A stretch of 7,060 nucleotides of DNA from JBAXLO01 sp037134755 (GTDB taxonomy: Bacteria; Bacteroidota; Bacteroidia; Bacteroidales; JACABE01): the NCBI GenBank assembly GCA_037134755.1, contig JBAXLO010000227.1:1-7060 (forward strand). Reading direction: 5' to 3'. The notes below the pieces were generated by a model, which saw nothing but the letters and a program-made list of their open reading frames with translations, was not told the DNA's origin and did no database searches. Position numbers and translations under genes: made by a program. Shown in pieces: positions 6,811 to 7,060 of this stretch. The number at the start of each line of letters is the position of its first letter. Position 1 is the stretch's first letter.

Positions 6811-7060
6811 CTTTGAGTTGAAAACAATATTAAAAAGAAGTGCCTAAAATTTGAAGTGCCTAAAATGCCTAAAGTTAAGAAGAAAGTGCTTGAAGTACTT
6901 GCAATACTTACAGTACTTGAAGTTAAAAACAATATTAAAAAGAAGTGCCTAAAATTTGAAGTGCTTAAAATGCCTAAAATTAAGAAGAAAGTGCTTGAAG
7001 TACTTGCAATACTTACAGTACTTGAAGTTGAAAACAATATTAAAAAGAAGTGCCTAAAAT
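6811..7060. repeat. 105-bp tandem repeat (minisatellite), cut by the window edge
   Basis: Two full units (6821-6925, 6926-7030) and the first 30 bases of a third (7031-7060) are present; similarity starts at about 6811. Units 1 and 2 match at 102 of 105 positions. The three differences (6860/6965, 6874/6979, 6925/7030) are all transitions. Each unit has internal repeats: AAGTGCCTAAAAT twice followed by GCCTAAA, then a dyad-rich half with AAGTACTT, ATACTT and AGTACTT. Because 105 is 35 codons, one frame stays open on each strand: plus from 6865 and minus 6807-7037. All three differences change an amino acid in both frames, there is no promoter or ribosome site, and the peptides are of very low complexity, so it is judged non-coding. 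It follows aroE by about 50 bases, and its true length is not seen. Confidence 0.88.

Noticed and set aside
6807..7037. Minus-strand open frame of 76 codons, Ser/Thr/Phe/Leu-rich
   Set aside because: It is the reverse reading of the 105-bp tandem repeat; every unit difference is non-synonymous, it has no ribosome site, and its openness follows from the period being a multiple of three.
6865..7060. Plus-strand open frame from an ATG inside the repeat, Lys/Leu/Val-rich, running off the edge
   Set aside because: It lies wholly in the repeat, has no promoter or ribosome site and begins within a unit; it cannot be judged further without the sequence to the right.

Overview
The window is AT-rich and comes from a member of the Bacteroidota. 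Three things point there: a TAnnTTTG-type -7 promoter box (3785-3792), weak or absent Shine-Dalgarno sequences, and the gene set. That set is a long adenosylcobalamin-dependent ribonucleotide reductase plus a tightly packed TPR protein / phosphosulfolactate synthase-family / shikimate dehydrogenase operon. No genus can be named from the sequence alone.

Layout. Positions 1-60 hold a strong bidirectional terminator for a gene to the left of the window. Positions 59-354 hold no gene. They carry a nested set of four inverted-repeat pairs around a common centre, with small GC-rich hairpins in the gaps; this looks like a MITE or REP-like composite. A second strong hairpin (454-497) ends the minus-strand gene nrdJ (525-3227). 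The 586-bp region 3228-3813 separates nrdJ from the divergent plus-strand operon, whose promoter lies just before its first gene. The operon is TPR protein (3814-5247), comA-like gene (5241-6014, overlapping by 7 bp) and aroE (6015-6758, starting on the base after the previous stop). After aroE comes a short spacer and then a 105-bp tandem repeat (6811-7060) that runs off the right edge.

How the genes work. NrdJ makes deoxyribonucleotides with a cobalamin radical and is an independent unit. The plus-strand operon is coupled at every junction, so its proteins are probably made together. AroE does the 3-dehydroshikimate to shikimate step of aromatic amino acid synthesis. The ComA-like protein belongs to the family that adds sulfite to phosphoenolpyruvate, but its product in this organism is not clear. 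The TPR protein is a cytoplasmic helical-repeat scaffold of unknown partner.

The coding genes are of recognisable types. The parts least explained by known genes are the two non-coding repeat structures: the nested inverted-repeat element on the left and the 105-bp minisatellite on the right. A short CTGACAG/CTGTCAG motif is found in or beside both. No CRISPR array, tRNA, rRNA, transposase or defence gene is visible.
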